A DNA stretch of 64,000 nt from Streptomyces sp. NBC_01446 (GCF_026340095.1 NZ_JAPEPO010000001.1:3750501-3814500); one strand, 5' to 3'. Shown: positions 50,880 to 60,429, counted from the first letter of the stretch. Notes: generated from the sequence alone by a model not told the origin. Numbers and translations: made by a program.

Positions 50880-52022
50880 TCACTCTCGAACTCTCGAATC
50901 CGAACCGCCCAGGGCCGCCCCGTACAGCCGCAGGTGCTGTTCGGCGCTTCGGGCGATGCTGTAGTGGTGGGCTGCCGGGGACGGGGTGCGGCCGCAGGGG
51001 CGGGCCGCCACGATCCGCAACGCCTGTCGTGCGAACGACTCCGGGTCGCCGGGGACGCGGACGGCCGCGGATTCCAGGTGCGGCGGCAGGTCCTCGACCG
51101 CGGGGCAGCTGACGTAGAGGGCGGGCAGCCCTGAGGCGAGTGCCTCCACGACGGCGAGGCCGAACGCCTCTTCGTCCGACGGGGAGGCGAGCAGGTCCAT
51201 CGCGCTCATGAGGGCCGGCAGATCGGGGTCGCCGACGCGGCCCGAAGGGGACGCGTAGGGGCGCTCGCCGGCGAACACGACACGGCGCACGACGCCCAGT
51301 TCCTGGGCGAGCCTGCGCAGCCGCTGCTCCTCGGGACCGTCCCCGACGAGGAGAATCCTCACGTAGTCCGGCAGTTGGGCCAGGGCCCGTACGAGGACGT
51401 CGAAGCGCTTGCCGGGGACGAGACGGCCGACTCCCCCGATGACGAAGTCGTCCCGGTGCAGGCCGAACACGTGGCGGGTCGCGTCGCGCAGCACCGGGTC
51501 GTGGGCGAAGCGCTCCACGTCGATGCCGTTGGGCACGACGTGGATACGGTGCCGGGGCACCCCCCACCGCACGAGGCGCTCGGCCACCGACGGGGAGACC
51601 GCCAGGGTGGCCCGGCCCACCCGCTCGCCCGCCAGATAGAGCGCGCGGACACCGGCGGACAGCGGGCGCCCCTCCATCCGGCTCTCGCCCAGCGAGTGCT
51701 CGGTGGCGACCACGGCTCGGACCCCGGCGAGGCGCGCGGCGAAACGGCCGTAGACGCAGGCGCGGTACAGGTGCGTGTGCACGAGGTCGTAACGGCCCTC
51801 GCGCACGAACTTGGTGAGCCGGGGCAGCGCGCCCAGGTCGCGGTTCCCCGTCATGCCGAGGTGCACGACGCGGATGCCGTCGGCGGTCAGGCCGCGGGCG
51901 ACGGTGCCCGGGTTGGTCAGGGTCACCACGTCGCTGTGGACGGGCAGACGGCGCAGCAGGAGCCGCAGCTGCTGTTCGGCTCCCCCGGTGCCGAGGCCCG
52001 TGATGACGTGCAGGGTCCTCAT
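50880..52022 (-). CDS. Glycosyltransferase family 4
   Basis: 380 residues. A GT-B enzyme: ITGLGTGGAEQQLRLLLRRL at the N-terminus (acceptor side), DLVHTHLYRACVYGRFAARL, VVPNGIDVERFAHDP, GVGRLVPGKRFDVLVRALAQ, LVGDGPEEQRLRRL and SPSDEEAFGLAVVEALASGL with the ExxxxGLxxxE retaining motif. Starts four bases inside the deacetylase gene's end. Adds one sugar to the lipid-linked repeat unit. Confidence 0.93.
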   Translation of the reverse strand: MRTLHVITGLGTGGAEQQLRLLLRRLPVHSDVVTLTNPGTVARGLTADGIRVVHLGMTGNRDLGALPRLTKFVREGRYDLVHTHLYRACVYGRFAARLAGVRAVVATEHSLGESRMEGRPLSAGVRALYLAGERVGRATLAVSPSVAERLVRWGVPRHRIHVVPNGIDVERFAHDPVLRDATRHVFGLHRDDFVIGGVGRLVPGKRFDVLVRALAQLPDYVRILLVGDGPEEQRLRRLAQELGVVRRVVFAGERPYASPSGRVGDPDLPALMSAMDLLASPSDEEAFGLAVVEALASGLPALYVSCPAVEDLPPHLESAAVRVPGDPESFARQALRIVAARPCGRTPSPAAHHYSIARSAEQHLRLYGAALGGSDSRVRE

Positions 52023-52828
52023 GTACGGGCCTCCGGCGCGGTGGACGGGCGGCGGCGCAGGCGGTGCAGGCGCAGCTTCAGTTCGAGGCGCCAGGCCGCG
52101 TCCGCCTGGCCGACGTGGACGCGCGGCAGGGCGAATTCGCCGGTGAGGCCGCCCGGCGAGATGGCGCAGGCGTAGCGGTATCCGGCATGGCGTACGGCGT
52201 CCGCGACACGGCGGTCGACGGTGCCGTAGGGGTAGCAGAAGCCGGGGACCTCGCGTCCGGTGAGTTCCTCCAGGCGTCTTCGGCTGTCCTCGGTCTCCGC
52301 GCGCAGGACGCGGTCGTCGACGTGGGTGAGGTCGACGTGCGTCAGGCCGTGCGAGCCGATCTCGATGCCCGCGGACGCGGCGGACCGGATGCCGCGTTCC
52401 GACAGGAGCGGCTTGCGCGGGCCCAGCGGGTCCCACTCGTTGACGCCGTCGAGGCGTCCGGGCAGGACGAACAGGGTGGCGCCGCAGCCGTAGTGACGCA
52501 GCAGCGGCAGGGCGTTGTCGACGAAGTCGCAGTAGCCGTCATCGAAGGTGAGCCCCACCAGGCCGCGGTCCGTGCCGAGCGCGCGGGCCTCCAGGAGCGC
52601 CGCCATGCCCACCCCGCGCAGCCCGCGCCTGCGCAGCCAGCGGAGCTGTTCCTGGAGGCGCTCGGGGGAGACGGTGACGCGGTACGGGTCGTCGCGGCAG
52701 TCGTCCACGGAGTGGTACATCGCCACCCACATCGGCGCGTCCGGGAGCAGCCGGCGGGTGCGGTCCGGGAGCCACGGCCGGGCGCGCGGAACGTCCCCTG
52801 TCTCGATGCGTCCTGTGTCAACGTGCAT
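52019..52828 (-). CDS. Polysaccharide deacetylase (NodB domain)
   Basis: 269 residues from ATG 52828. MYHSVDDCRDD precedes LVGLTFDDGYCDFVDNALPL (catalytic Asp and first metal Asp), EIGSHGLTHVDLTHVDD (metal His pair) and PGFCYPYGTVDRRVADAVRH (third motif); all key residues are present. No signal peptide is seen, so it may act on a cytoplasmic lipid-linked intermediate, or export is by an unseen route. Overlaps neighbours on both sides (11 and 4 bases). Confidence 0.9.
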   Translation of the reverse strand: MHVDTGRIETGDVPRARPWLPDRTRRLLPDAPMWVAMYHSVDDCRDDPYRVTVSPERLQEQLRWLRRRGLRGVGMAALLEARALGTDRGLVGLTFDDGYCDFVDNALPLLRHYGCGATLFVLPGRLDGVNEWDPLGPRKPLLSERGIRSAASAGIEIGSHGLTHVDLTHVDDRVLRAETEDSRRRLEELTGREVPGFCYPYGTVDRRVADAVRHAGYRYACAISPGGLTGEFALPRVHVGQADAAWRLELKLRLHRLRRRPSTAPEART

Positions 52829-54485
52829 GCCGGAGCCTCCTGGTCGCGGAGCGGACAACGGGAACGAGAGGCGCGAGGGACTCGGCCCTCAGAGCCCACA
52901 GGAGAAGGACGAACACGGCCGTCACGGCGAGACACCCGGCGGCGCCCGCCGCGAGCGGCGACGTGAAGGAGGCCGCGGCCATCAGCCCCGCCACGGTCGC
53001 GCCCGCGGCGGCGAGCAGCGGCTTGCCCATCTCGGCCAGGACCCTGGAGACGTCGACCGGGACGCTGCGCCGGTCCATCGCGGCGAGGAGGAGTACGGCG
53101 GTGAGGGTGATCCCGAACGCGTTGGCGCCGGCGATGCCCCGTACGCCCCACAGGTCGACCGCCCAGGAGCCCACGCCGGCGGTGGCGCCCATGCCCACGG
53201 CCATCGCGCCCACCGGGTACCAGGTGGGGCGGCCCGCCGAGAAGTAGGAGCGGACCAGGGCGCCCACCATGGAGTGGCCGAGGAGGCCGAGGGCGTAGAC
53301 GCGCATGACGGACGCCGTGGCGGCGGTGTCGTCGGCGGTGAACGCGCCCCGCTGGAACAGGACATGGATGATCTGCGGGGCGCAGGCGAAGATCGCGGCG
53401 GCGCCGAGGAGGACCACGCAGGCGGCGAGGCCGAGGTCACGCTCGACGCGGGCGCGGGCCGCCGCGATGTCGCCGCGCGCGACGGCCTGCGCCACGACCG
53501 GGAACGTGACGGTGCACAGCATCAGGGAGAGCACCATCGGCAACTGGGACACCTTCTGCGCGTAGTTCAGGTGCGAGATGGAGCCCGCGGCGAGCGAGGA
53601 GGCGAGGAAGCGCTCGATGAACACCTGCGACTGCTTGCACAGGGCGAACGTCAGGACGGCGGCGATGAGCCCGAGCTGCATGGCCCGCCCCTTGGCCGCG
53701 GCCGGCTCGCCCCCGGCCTCGCCCGCGAGCCTCTCGGCGGCCTTCGCGGAGATCAACCTCCGGTGGAACGCGGGCAGTTGGATCGCCACCATCAGACAGC
53801 CGCCGACGGCCACACCCATCGCGGCGGACCGCACGCCGAAGCGCGTCCCGCACACGAGCATCGTGGCGATGATGCCGATGTTGTACGCGACGTAGATCGC
53901 GGCGGGTGGCAGATAGCAGCCGTGCGCCCGCAGTGCCGCGCTGCAGTATCCGGTCAGGCCGAACGTGAGGGCGCAGGTGGCGGTCAACCGTGTGCAGTCG
54001 ACGGCCAGTCGGGGGTCCTGCAGGCCGGGCGCCAGGACGTGCACGAGGAAGGGGGCACCGGCGATGAGCAGCGCGGCCGCGGCCAGGAACGCGAGGCCGA
54101 AGCGGGGCAGTGACGACGAGACGAGGGACCGTACGGGATCGGTGCCGCCGGCCGGCGTGCGGCGGGCGACGGCCGCACTGAAAGCGGGCACGAGCACGAA
54201 CGCCAGACCGTCCTCGATGAGGAGTGTGGAGGCGAACTCCGGGACCGTCCAGGCGACCAGGAACGCGTCGGTCTCGCTGCCCGCGCCGAAGAGGTGCGCG
54301 AGGGACTGGTCGCGGCCGAGGCCGAGGATCGCCCCGGCGGCCGAGAGGAGGGCCGTGAGGAGCGCGGCCCGCGCGAGGCGGCGGTTCGACGCTCCGGAGG
54401 GCTCGGTGGCGGGTGGCCCGGTCCGGAGCTGGACGGGCAGGCCCACGGCCGTCCGGGTGTCACCGTCCGCGGTGGGGATGGTCAC
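52818..54485 (-). CDS. MurJ/MviN-like lipid-linked oligosaccharide flippase
   Basis: 555 residues from GTG 54485, overlapping the previous stop by four bases. About 14 membrane segments. GLGRDQSLAHLFGAGSETDA near residue 60 and FLVAWTVPEFASTLLIEDGL with conserved polar groups resemble MurJ/MviN of the MOP superfamily. Within a Wzy-type operon that has no Wzx, it most likely flips the lipid-linked repeat unit. Confidence 0.9.
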   Translation of the reverse strand: MTIPTADGDTRTAVGLPVQLRTGPPATEPSGASNRRLARAALLTALLSAAGAILGLGRDQSLAHLFGAGSETDAFLVAWTVPEFASTLLIEDGLAFVLVPAFSAAVARRTPAGGTDPVRSLVSSSLPRFGLAFLAAAALLIAGAPFLVHVLAPGLQDPRLAVDCTRLTATCALTFGLTGYCSAALRAHGCYLPPAAIYVAYNIGIIATMLVCGTRFGVRSAAMGVAVGGCLMVAIQLPAFHRRLISAKAAERLAGEAGGEPAAAKGRAMQLGLIAAVLTFALCKQSQVFIERFLASSLAAGSISHLNYAQKVSQLPMVLSLMLCTVTFPVVAQAVARGDIAAARARVERDLGLAACVVLLGAAAIFACAPQIIHVLFQRGAFTADDTAATASVMRVYALGLLGHSMVGALVRSYFSAGRPTWYPVGAMAVGMGATAGVGSWAVDLWGVRGIAGANAFGITLTAVLLLAAMDRRSVPVDVSRVLAEMGKPLLAAAGATVAGLMAAASFTSPLAAGAAGCLAVTAVFVLLLWALRAESLAPLVPVVRSATRRLRHAR

Positions 54486-55861
54486 GGCGTCGCCGCCTCC
54501 TTCAGGGGCGCCTGCGGCGCCAGGCCCCACCAGGCGACGAGGCCGATGACGAGGGCGGTCAGGACGGTCGACGGACCGCCGATGTCGGCGTACACGAAGT
54601 CCACGAGCTGCCAGCCGAGCAGGCCGCACGCGACGAGGCCGCAGTCCGGACCCGGCCGGGTGACCGCGCCGCGGCCGAGGCGGCGCAGGGCGAGCAGCAG
54701 CAGCGCGACCCAGCCGCCCGCGAGGGCGACCAGGCCGATCAGGCCCTGCTCGCTGAGGATCAGCAGGTACATGTTGTGCGGGGACAGCAGCGGCTGGCGC
54801 TTGAACGCGGCGCCCGCGCCCGCAGTGTCGCTCCCCGAGGAGAGCGCGAGCGAGGCGTGGCTGTCACGTTGGGCGACGAACCCCTTGAGGCCGACGCCCG
54901 TCGCCGGGTGCTCGCTCCACATGTCGACCGCCGCGGCCCACATCGTGTACCGGTCCGTGACGGACTGGTCCGGGGCGTCGGCAACCTGCGTGATGCTGCT
55001 CATGCGCTCCTGGAGCATGTGCGTCCCGACGCCGAAGCCGCCCACCAGGACGACGGCGGCCGCGGCGGTCACGGCGAACAGGCGGACGGCGCGCCGCACC
55101 CCGGCGAGCAGCACCTGTGCGCCGCAGGCCACGACGGTCGCGATCCACGCGCCCCGGCTGAAGGACAGCGCGAGCGGCAGGAGCAGCGCGAGCGCGCACA
55201 GCAGGGCGGGCGTGCGCCGGGCGGCGGTGCGGGCGCCGAGGGCCAGGCCGAGGGCGGCCACGAGCCCGTACGACACCACCGTCGCCATTCCCATGACGTC
55301 CGTGGGGCCGAAGGTGCCGACGGCGCGGATGTCCTCGCCCATGTACGAGGCGCCGGTCCCGGTCAAGTACTGGTGGATGCCGATGCCGCCCTGCCACAGG
55401 GCGAGCCCCACGAACGACCAGGCGAGCAGCCGGAAGTCGCGGCGGTCGCGGACCAGGACCAGGACGGACACGGGGACGAGGACGAAGATCTGGCAGTAGC
55501 GGACCATGCCGACGAGCGCGGTCGACGGCGAGCCGGCGCCCGCTGCGGCGATGGCGATCCCGACGACGGGCATCCCGAGGATGATCGCGGCGGTACGTGT
55601 CAGGGGGCGCTCGGCGCGGCGCAGGGTGACGGCCACGCAGACGGCCACGACCAGGCCGGAGACCGCGTCGGGGAGACTGCCGCCCCCTGATCCCGCCGAG
55701 CCGGGCGTCAGCGGCAGGCCGAGCACGGCGACCATGAGGAGGACGGGGAGCACGGGCGCGTACCGGCCGAGGACGGCGACGAGCGCGGCGGCCGGAGAGG
55801 GCCGCACACCTGTCGGACCTGGAGCCGTACGCAGTCCGGCGTCCGTGGGAGAGGCAGTCAC
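54482..55861 (-). CDS. O-antigen ligase/polymerase (Wzy-like)
   Basis: 459 residues from GTG 55861. About 11-12 hydrophobic segments and a large outward loop containing GVGLKGFVAQRDSHASLALS and LLSPHNMYLLILSEQGLIGL, the Wzy_C signature (HNxxLxxxxExG). Polymerises repeat units or ligates polymer. Its last bases overlap the flippase gene's start. Confidence 0.9.
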   Translation of the reverse strand: MTASPTDAGLRTAPGPTGVRPSPAAALVAVLGRYAPVLPVLLMVAVLGLPLTPGSAGSGGGSLPDAVSGLVVAVCVAVTLRRAERPLTRTAAIILGMPVVGIAIAAAGAGSPSTALVGMVRYCQIFVLVPVSVLVLVRDRRDFRLLAWSFVGLALWQGGIGIHQYLTGTGASYMGEDIRAVGTFGPTDVMGMATVVSYGLVAALGLALGARTAARRTPALLCALALLLPLALSFSRGAWIATVVACGAQVLLAGVRRAVRLFAVTAAAAVVLVGGFGVGTHMLQERMSSITQVADAPDQSVTDRYTMWAAAVDMWSEHPATGVGLKGFVAQRDSHASLALSSGSDTAGAGAAFKRQPLLSPHNMYLLILSEQGLIGLVALAGGWVALLLLALRRLGRGAVTRPGPDCGLVACGLLGWQLVDFVYADIGGPSTVLTALVIGLVAWWGLAPQAPLKEAATP

Positions 55862-55865
55862 CCGG

Positions 55866-57338
55866 TCAACTCCCCGTGGAGCGTACGAGGGCGGCCGCGG
55901 TGCGCACCAGGATGCTGATGTCCTGCCACAGCGACCAGCTGTCGATGTACGCGTTGTCGAAGCGGGCGCGGTCCTCGATGGAGGTGTCGCCGCGCAGGCC
56001 GTGGATCTGGGCGAGGCCGGTGATGCCGGTCGGCATGCGGTGCCGTTCGGCGTATCCGGGGTGGGTCTGGCTGAACTGCATGACGAAGTAAGGGCGTTCG
56101 GGGCGCGGGCCGACGAGGCTCATGTCGCCGCGGAACACGTTCCACAGCTGGAGCAGCTCGTCCAGGGAGGTGCGCCGCAGGAAGCGGCAGAACCACGCCA
56201 TGCGCTTCTCGTCCGCGACGCTCCACCGGGTGGCGGACTCCATCGCGTCGCTCGGGCGGTGCGTGCGGAACTTCAGCAGCGTGAAGGGCTTCCCGCCCTT
56301 CCCGACGCGCTCCTGCCGGAAGACGACGCCGGGCCCCTCGGCCAGGCGCAGCCAGACGGCGCACACCAGCAGGACCGGGCTGGTCAGGACGAGGAGGGTG
56401 CCGGAGACGACGAGGTCGAGCGCGCGCTTGCCGGCGCTGCCGCGGCGGCGGGCGGGCGGCCTCGGGCGGTAGCGGAACCCCGCGAGGTGCCGGGCCGCGT
56501 CACCGGAGCGCGCCGGGTACGGGGCGGCCGCCGGGGCGAACTCCCAGACGCCGCAGCCGTATTCGCCGAGCACCGCCAGCCAGGCCGCCCGGTCGTGTGC
56601 CGACCCCTCCAGAAGGAGCGCCCGCCGCACCCCGTTCTGGAGGATCGCGCGACGCAGTTCGTCGGCCGTGCCGAGGACGGGCAGGTCGGGCCCGTCGTGG
56701 TCGGGCGGGTGTTCGAGCTCCTTGTCCGCAAGGATGCCGACCGGGCGCACACCCGACCGCGGGTGGCGCAGCAGGGCGGCGGCAACCGGCCGGGCGAGGG
56801 TCTCGGGGCCGATGAGGAGGGTCGGGCAGGGGCGGCGCGCGGCGGCCTCACGGCGCCGCCAGTAGACGAGGCCGCGGCCCGCGCCCGCGAGGAGGCAGTG
56901 CAGCGCGGCGCCCGCGGCGAGCGTGCCGGCGGGGAGCGGATCGAGCTGCGGGAACCCGGCGAGGACGGCCGCCATGACGCACCAGATCACCACGATGCGG
57001 CCGCCGATCGCGGGCCAGTCGTCGAGCAGGAGACGGGGCACGTCGCCGCGGTAGAGACCCGCGCGCGCGTTCGCCGAAGCGACACCGGCGGCCAGCGCGA
57101 TCACGAGCAGGGGGTGGCGCTGGACCGGCGCGATCACGAGGGTGCTCACCAGGGCGGCCGTACCGTCCGCCGCGAGGAGGGACGTGCAGGAGGGGCGCCG
57201 CGCGGCCGCGCGTCTGCCCGCCGGCGACGGGCGGCCGCCCGCCTCGGCGCGTGGCGGGACGACCGAGGCGAGGAGGGTGCTCGGTGCAGTGGCGCGTGGC
57301 CGCCCCGCGGGGGAGGCAACGGTACGTTCCGCGGTCAC
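55866..57338 (-). CDS. Polyprenyl glycosylphosphotransferase (initiating sugar transferase)
   Basis: 490 residues from GTG 57338, which overlaps the upstream stop (GTGA). An N-terminal low-complexity stretch, four membrane segments (residues ~60-160), a nucleotide-fold domain and a fifth segment (VVSGTLLVLTSPVLLVCAVW) lead to the WbaP-type catalytic end: FRQERVGKGGKPFTLLKFRT, FLRRTSLDELLQLWNVFRGD, MSLVGPRPERPYF and GITGLAQIHGLRG. It transfers the first sugar-phosphate to undecaprenyl phosphate. Confidence 0.93.
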   Translation of the reverse strand: MTAERTVASPAGRPRATAPSTLLASVVPPRAEAGGRPSPAGRRAAARRPSCTSLLAADGTAALVSTLVIAPVQRHPLLVIALAAGVASANARAGLYRGDVPRLLLDDWPAIGGRIVVIWCVMAAVLAGFPQLDPLPAGTLAAGAALHCLLAGAGRGLVYWRRREAAARRPCPTLLIGPETLARPVAAALLRHPRSGVRPVGILADKELEHPPDHDGPDLPVLGTADELRRAILQNGVRRALLLEGSAHDRAAWLAVLGEYGCGVWEFAPAAAPYPARSGDAARHLAGFRYRPRPPARRRGSAGKRALDLVVSGTLLVLTSPVLLVCAVWLRLAEGPGVVFRQERVGKGGKPFTLLKFRTHRPSDAMESATRWSVADEKRMAWFCRFLRRTSLDELLQLWNVFRGDMSLVGPRPERPYFVMQFSQTHPGYAERHRMPTGITGLAQIHGLRGDTSIEDRARFDNAYIDSWSLWQDISILVRTAAALVRSTGS

Positions 57339-58468
57339 GTGTTGAGGGGCTCCCTGCACTCGGTGGGCTCCGCGCCCAGTAGTTCGCGGTACACGTCGGC
57401 GACCGCGTCGGCGGTGCGCCGCACGTCGTGGTGCGCCCGCGCGTGCCGCAGGGCGAGGCCGCCGAGCGCGCCGAGCCGGTGGGGGTCGCGCAGCAGGCCG
57501 GTCAGCGTGCGGGCGAGCGCGGCGGGGTCGTCCGGCGGTACGAGGCAGTGGGACGCGAGGCCGGCGGGCAGGCTCTCGCGGGCGCCGTCCACGTCGGTGA
57601 CGACGACGGGCCGTCCGCAGGCCATCGCCTCCAGGGGCGCGAGCGCCATGCCCTCCCAGCGGGACGGAAGCACCACGAGGTCGGCCTGCCGGTACCAGGG
57701 CACGGGGTCGTCGGCCCCCACGAACCGCACGGAGGCGGTGGCCTGCCGGCGCAGCGCCGCCGCGTCGGGCCCGTCCCCGACCAGCACGAGCCTCGCCCGC
57801 GGGAACCTCTCCTGCACGAGGGGCCAGGCACGCACCAGGACGTCCTGGCCCTTCTGGCGGCAGATGCGCCCGACGCAGACCACCAGCGGATCGGCGGTGG
57901 CCTCGCGCGGTTCGGGGGCGGGCACGAAGCGGGTGAGGTCGACGCCGTTGGGGATGACGTCCCAGCGCGCGGTGATCCCGGCGCGCTCGCCCGTCGCGCG
58001 CTCCGCCTCGCTGACGCAGACGACCCGGGAGGCCCAGCGCGCGCCCCGGCGCTCCCACTCGAGGGCGAGCCGGGCGGTGGGGCCGTCGACCGCCTCGAAG
58101 GACCAGGCGTGCGGCTGGAACACGGTGGGGACCCGGCCGCGCACGGCGAGACGGGCGGCGAGTCCGGCCTTGGCGCTGTGCGCGTGGACGAGGGTCGGCC
58201 GCACCTGCGCCACGAGCCGCGCCAGGCCTCGGACTTCGCGGGCGATGCCGGGCCCGGGCGAGCGGGTCGCCTGCCACGGCAGGACGTCACAGCCGATGCG
58301 GCGCAGCGACCCGGCCAGGGGCCCGTCGGGCGGGCAGGCCACGCTGATCCGCATGCCCGCGGAGAGCTGTGCCTCGGTCAGATCACGGACGACGCGGGCC
58401 ACTCCGCCGTCGACGGGCTGGGTGACATGGAGGACACGCGGTCGAGGGGGTGTCGCTGTCGGTTGCAT
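57335..58468 (-). CDS. Glycosyltransferase family 4, first gene of the EPS operon
   Basis: 377 residues from ATG 58468. GT-B motifs: HVTQPVDGGVARVVRDLTEA (N-terminal Gly loop), LVHAHSAKAGLAARLAVRGR, VIPNGVDLTRFVPAPE, VCVGRICRQKGQDVLVRAWP and LPSRWEGMALAPLEAMACGR with the ExxxxxxLExMACG retaining motif. Belongs to the WcaL/EpsD-like group. All downstream genes overlap or lie within four bases, so this is the start of an eight-gene transcript. Confidence 0.93.
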   Translation of the reverse strand: MQPTATPPRPRVLHVTQPVDGGVARVVRDLTEAQLSAGMRISVACPPDGPLAGSLRRIGCDVLPWQATRSPGPGIAREVRGLARLVAQVRPTLVHAHSAKAGLAARLAVRGRVPTVFQPHAWSFEAVDGPTARLALEWERRGARWASRVVCVSEAERATGERAGITARWDVIPNGVDLTRFVPAPEPREATADPLVVCVGRICRQKGQDVLVRAWPLVQERFPRARLVLVGDGPDAAALRRQATASVRFVGADDPVPWYRQADLVVLPSRWEGMALAPLEAMACGRPVVVTDVDGARESLPAGLASHCLVPPDDPAALARTLTGLLRDPHRLGALGGLALRHARAHHDVRRTADAVADVYRELLGAEPTECREPLNT

Positions 58469-58503
58469 GCGCGTTTCCCTTCGTGATGGAGGAGGGAAAC
58501 GCG

Positions 58504-58941
58504 CTAGGGCCTGGCGTCGACCGCTGCGAGGAGCACGCCGGTCCAGGCCGTGTCCCGCCGCGATGTCATCCGGGGGCCGAGCCCCGGCCCCCGCCGCCTG
58601 ACGCTCCGGCCGAGCGTGAAGACATCCGAGTCGTAGCCGAGGGTGTTGGCGTACGCGGGGACCCTTCGCGGCTGCGCGCGTCCCGGTTCACTGATGCTCG
58701 AATTGAGCACGGTGTCGGCCGGGTCGGCCGCGTTCCCCAGCGCGACGGGCCGGGCCCGGCGCCCCAGGAAGACACTCGGCGCGTCGCCCTTCACGCCCCG
58801 GCCGCCCTTGTGCGCGACCATGCCGACCCGCCCGTTCGCCCCACCCGAACGGGCCGCGGCGCCACACGCCGCGGAATCCGCGGCAAGAGAAATGGCGCAC
58901 ACCGCCGTACGGCGCAGGAGCGAGCCCAGGTGATGGCGCAT
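58504..58941 (-). CDS. Secreted protein, possibly shortened DUF3344-like
   Basis: 145 residues from ATG 58941. A weak signal peptide (RHHLGSLLRRTAVCAISLAA) is followed by ADTVLNSSISEPGRAQPRRV and AYANTLGYDSDVFTLG, the kind of sequence that starts DUF3344-type secreted proteins, which are normally much longer. It ends 36 bases before the EPS operon start, on the same strand, so it may be co-transcribed. The family link is from memory and tentative. Confidence 0.5.
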   Translation of the reverse strand: MRHHLGSLLRRTAVCAISLAADSAACGAAARSGGANGRVGMVAHKGGRGVKGDAPSVFLGRRARPVALGNAADPADTVLNSSISEPGRAQPRRVPAYANTLGYDSDVFTLGRSVRRRGPGLGPRMTSRRDTAWTGVLLAAVDARP

Positions 58942-59238
58942 GACCGATTCCCTTTCAGGGACAAAGAGCTTCTGAATCACGGAATGAGGATGCGAAAGTC
59001 ACATTGGGCGGGAAGCACTTCTGCGCCCCGCCTCGCCGGGCTGGGAGGTGAGTCACTGTAGCGACAGATGAGTATTTATCTGGGAAACCCGGCATGTGTG
59101 TCGGAATGGTGAACGCGGTGAAGTCTGCGCCGCGCAGTCACCCGATCGGGAGCGCAACCCCACACGGGTGGCGCGCGTTGATCCACGAGCCGGGCGCCTG
59201 CCCCGGAGACGTATCAACCGACCGAGGAGCACTTCTCC

Positions 59239-59475
59239 ATGTCGCGTACCGCGAAGGCTTTTGTCTTTTCCACCGTCGCCGCCGCCGCTCTGGCCGGCTC
59301 CGCCGGCGTCGCCGCCGCCAGCAGTGACGCGCAGGGTGCCGCCACCCACTCCCCCGGCGTGGTCTCGGGCAACACCGTCCAGGTCCCCGTCCACGTCCCC
59401 GTGAACCTCTGCGGCGACACGGTCGATGTGATCGGCCTGCTGAACCCGACGTTCGGCAGCCACTGCGCCAACTGA
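59239..59475 (+). CDS. Short chaplin (ChpF/ChpH-like)
   Basis: 78 residues from ATG 59239 (CGAGGAG at 59221). Signal peptide MSRTAKAFVFSTVAAAALAG ending VAAAS, then the chaplin domain SPGVVSGNTVQVPVHVPVNL, CGDTVDVIGLLNPTFGSHCAN. Both Cys are present. Divergent from the EPS operon and the DUF3344-like gene. A GC hairpin follows directly. Confidence 0.93.
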   Translation: MSRTAKAFVFSTVAAAALAGSAGVAAASSDAQGAATHSPGVVSGNTVQVPVHVPVNLCGDTVDVIGLLNPTFGSHCAN

Positions 59476-59498
59476 TCCGGTTCCCCCGGACCCTTCCG

Positions 59499-59522
59499 CG
59501 GCCGCCCCGTTCGGGGCGGCCG
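59499..59522 (+). terminator. 10-bp hairpin after chaplin
   Basis: CGGCCGCCCC (59499-59508) pairs with GGGGCGGCCG (59513-59522), loop GTTC, followed by TTCTTG. Confidence 0.8.
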
Positions 59523-59668
59523 TTCTTGCGTTCGTTGCGCCGTATGGGGGAGGGCCTCAGAGACACCCGAACGGGCGCCCCACCTGGCACGACACGCCGG
59601 GAGACGAGGGCGATCGCGCACGGCGTGTCGCCGTTCGGTTGCGCAGTGCGATCAGCCATCCCACGGTG

Positions 59669-60391
59669 GTCACAAGATCGGACACACATCACCGAAAGGG
59701 AACACACATACCCCATCAGCCCGTACGGCGCATTGCTACCACCGCTCTTTGCGCGACGATCCTCCTCGGCACCGCCGTTCCCGCGATAGCCGCCGAAAGC
59801 GACCCGGGAAGCTCCAGCAGCGTCGAGGCACTGCGCGCACCGGTTCCCGGAGCGGATGCGCTGCTGGGCCAGGTAGGCGCACTCGGCAGCATGAGTTCCG
59901 TCGTGACCCCGGTCACGGACCTGCTCACCGAGGTCCTCGAGGCCGACGACGGAAAGCTGTCCGCCGAGGCGGCACAGAAGCACGCGGACGCGATCAAGGC
60001 GGCCATCGACGCCGCCAAGGCCACCGTCCCCGCGACCACCACAACACCGAAGTCGGCCAGCCCCGACGACGCCAAGGCGGCCCGGATGGACGTGAAGGGC
60101 GACGCCCTGACCGCGCTCCAGACCGCCGTCGACGCGCTGCTCAAGGCGTCGACCGCGGGTGACGTCGCGGGCGTCGCCACCGCGGCCACGAACGTCGTCA
60201 CCGCCCTGGTGAACCTGCTCGCGGCCACCCCGCTCGGCGGCGGTCTGCCCGCGCCGACGCTGCCCGGCCTGCCCAAGCTCCCCACACTCCCGTCGACCGG
60301 ACTCCCGCTCCCGTCCACGGCGTCCCGGCAGTCCACCGCCACGCTCCCGAAGACGCCGGCGCTCCCCCAGACTGCCGCCCTGCCCAACTGA
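59669..60391 (+). CDS. Secreted Ala/Thr/Pro-rich protein with unclear start
   Basis: About 240 residues if GTG 59669 is used. Signal peptide RRIATTALCATILLGTAVPA / IAAES, then helical Ala-rich parts (HADAIKAAIDAAKATVPATT; VDALLKASTAGDVAGVATAA) and a Pro/Leu tail (LPGLPKLPTLPSTGLPLPST). The best ribosome site (GAAAGGGA at 59694-59701) leads to ATA at 59709, not to ATG/GTG, so either the GTG upstream is used or the usual start was mutated. Function unknown; likely a surface protein. Confidence 0.65.
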   Translation, partial: VTRSDTHHRKGTHIPHQPVRRIATTALCATILLGTAVPAIAAESDPGSSSSVEALRAPVPGADALLGQVGALGSMSSVVTPVTDLLTEVLEADDGKLSAEAAQKHADAIKAAIDAAKATVPATTTTPKSASPDDAKAARMDVKGDALTALQTAVDALLKASTAGDVAGVATAATNVVTALVNLLAATPLGGGLPAPTLPGLPKLPTLPSTGLPLPSTASRQSTATLPKTPALPQTAALPN

Positions 60392-60429
60392 CGGGGGCGC
60401 GCCCGTGGCCAAGCGGGCACCCCACCCAC

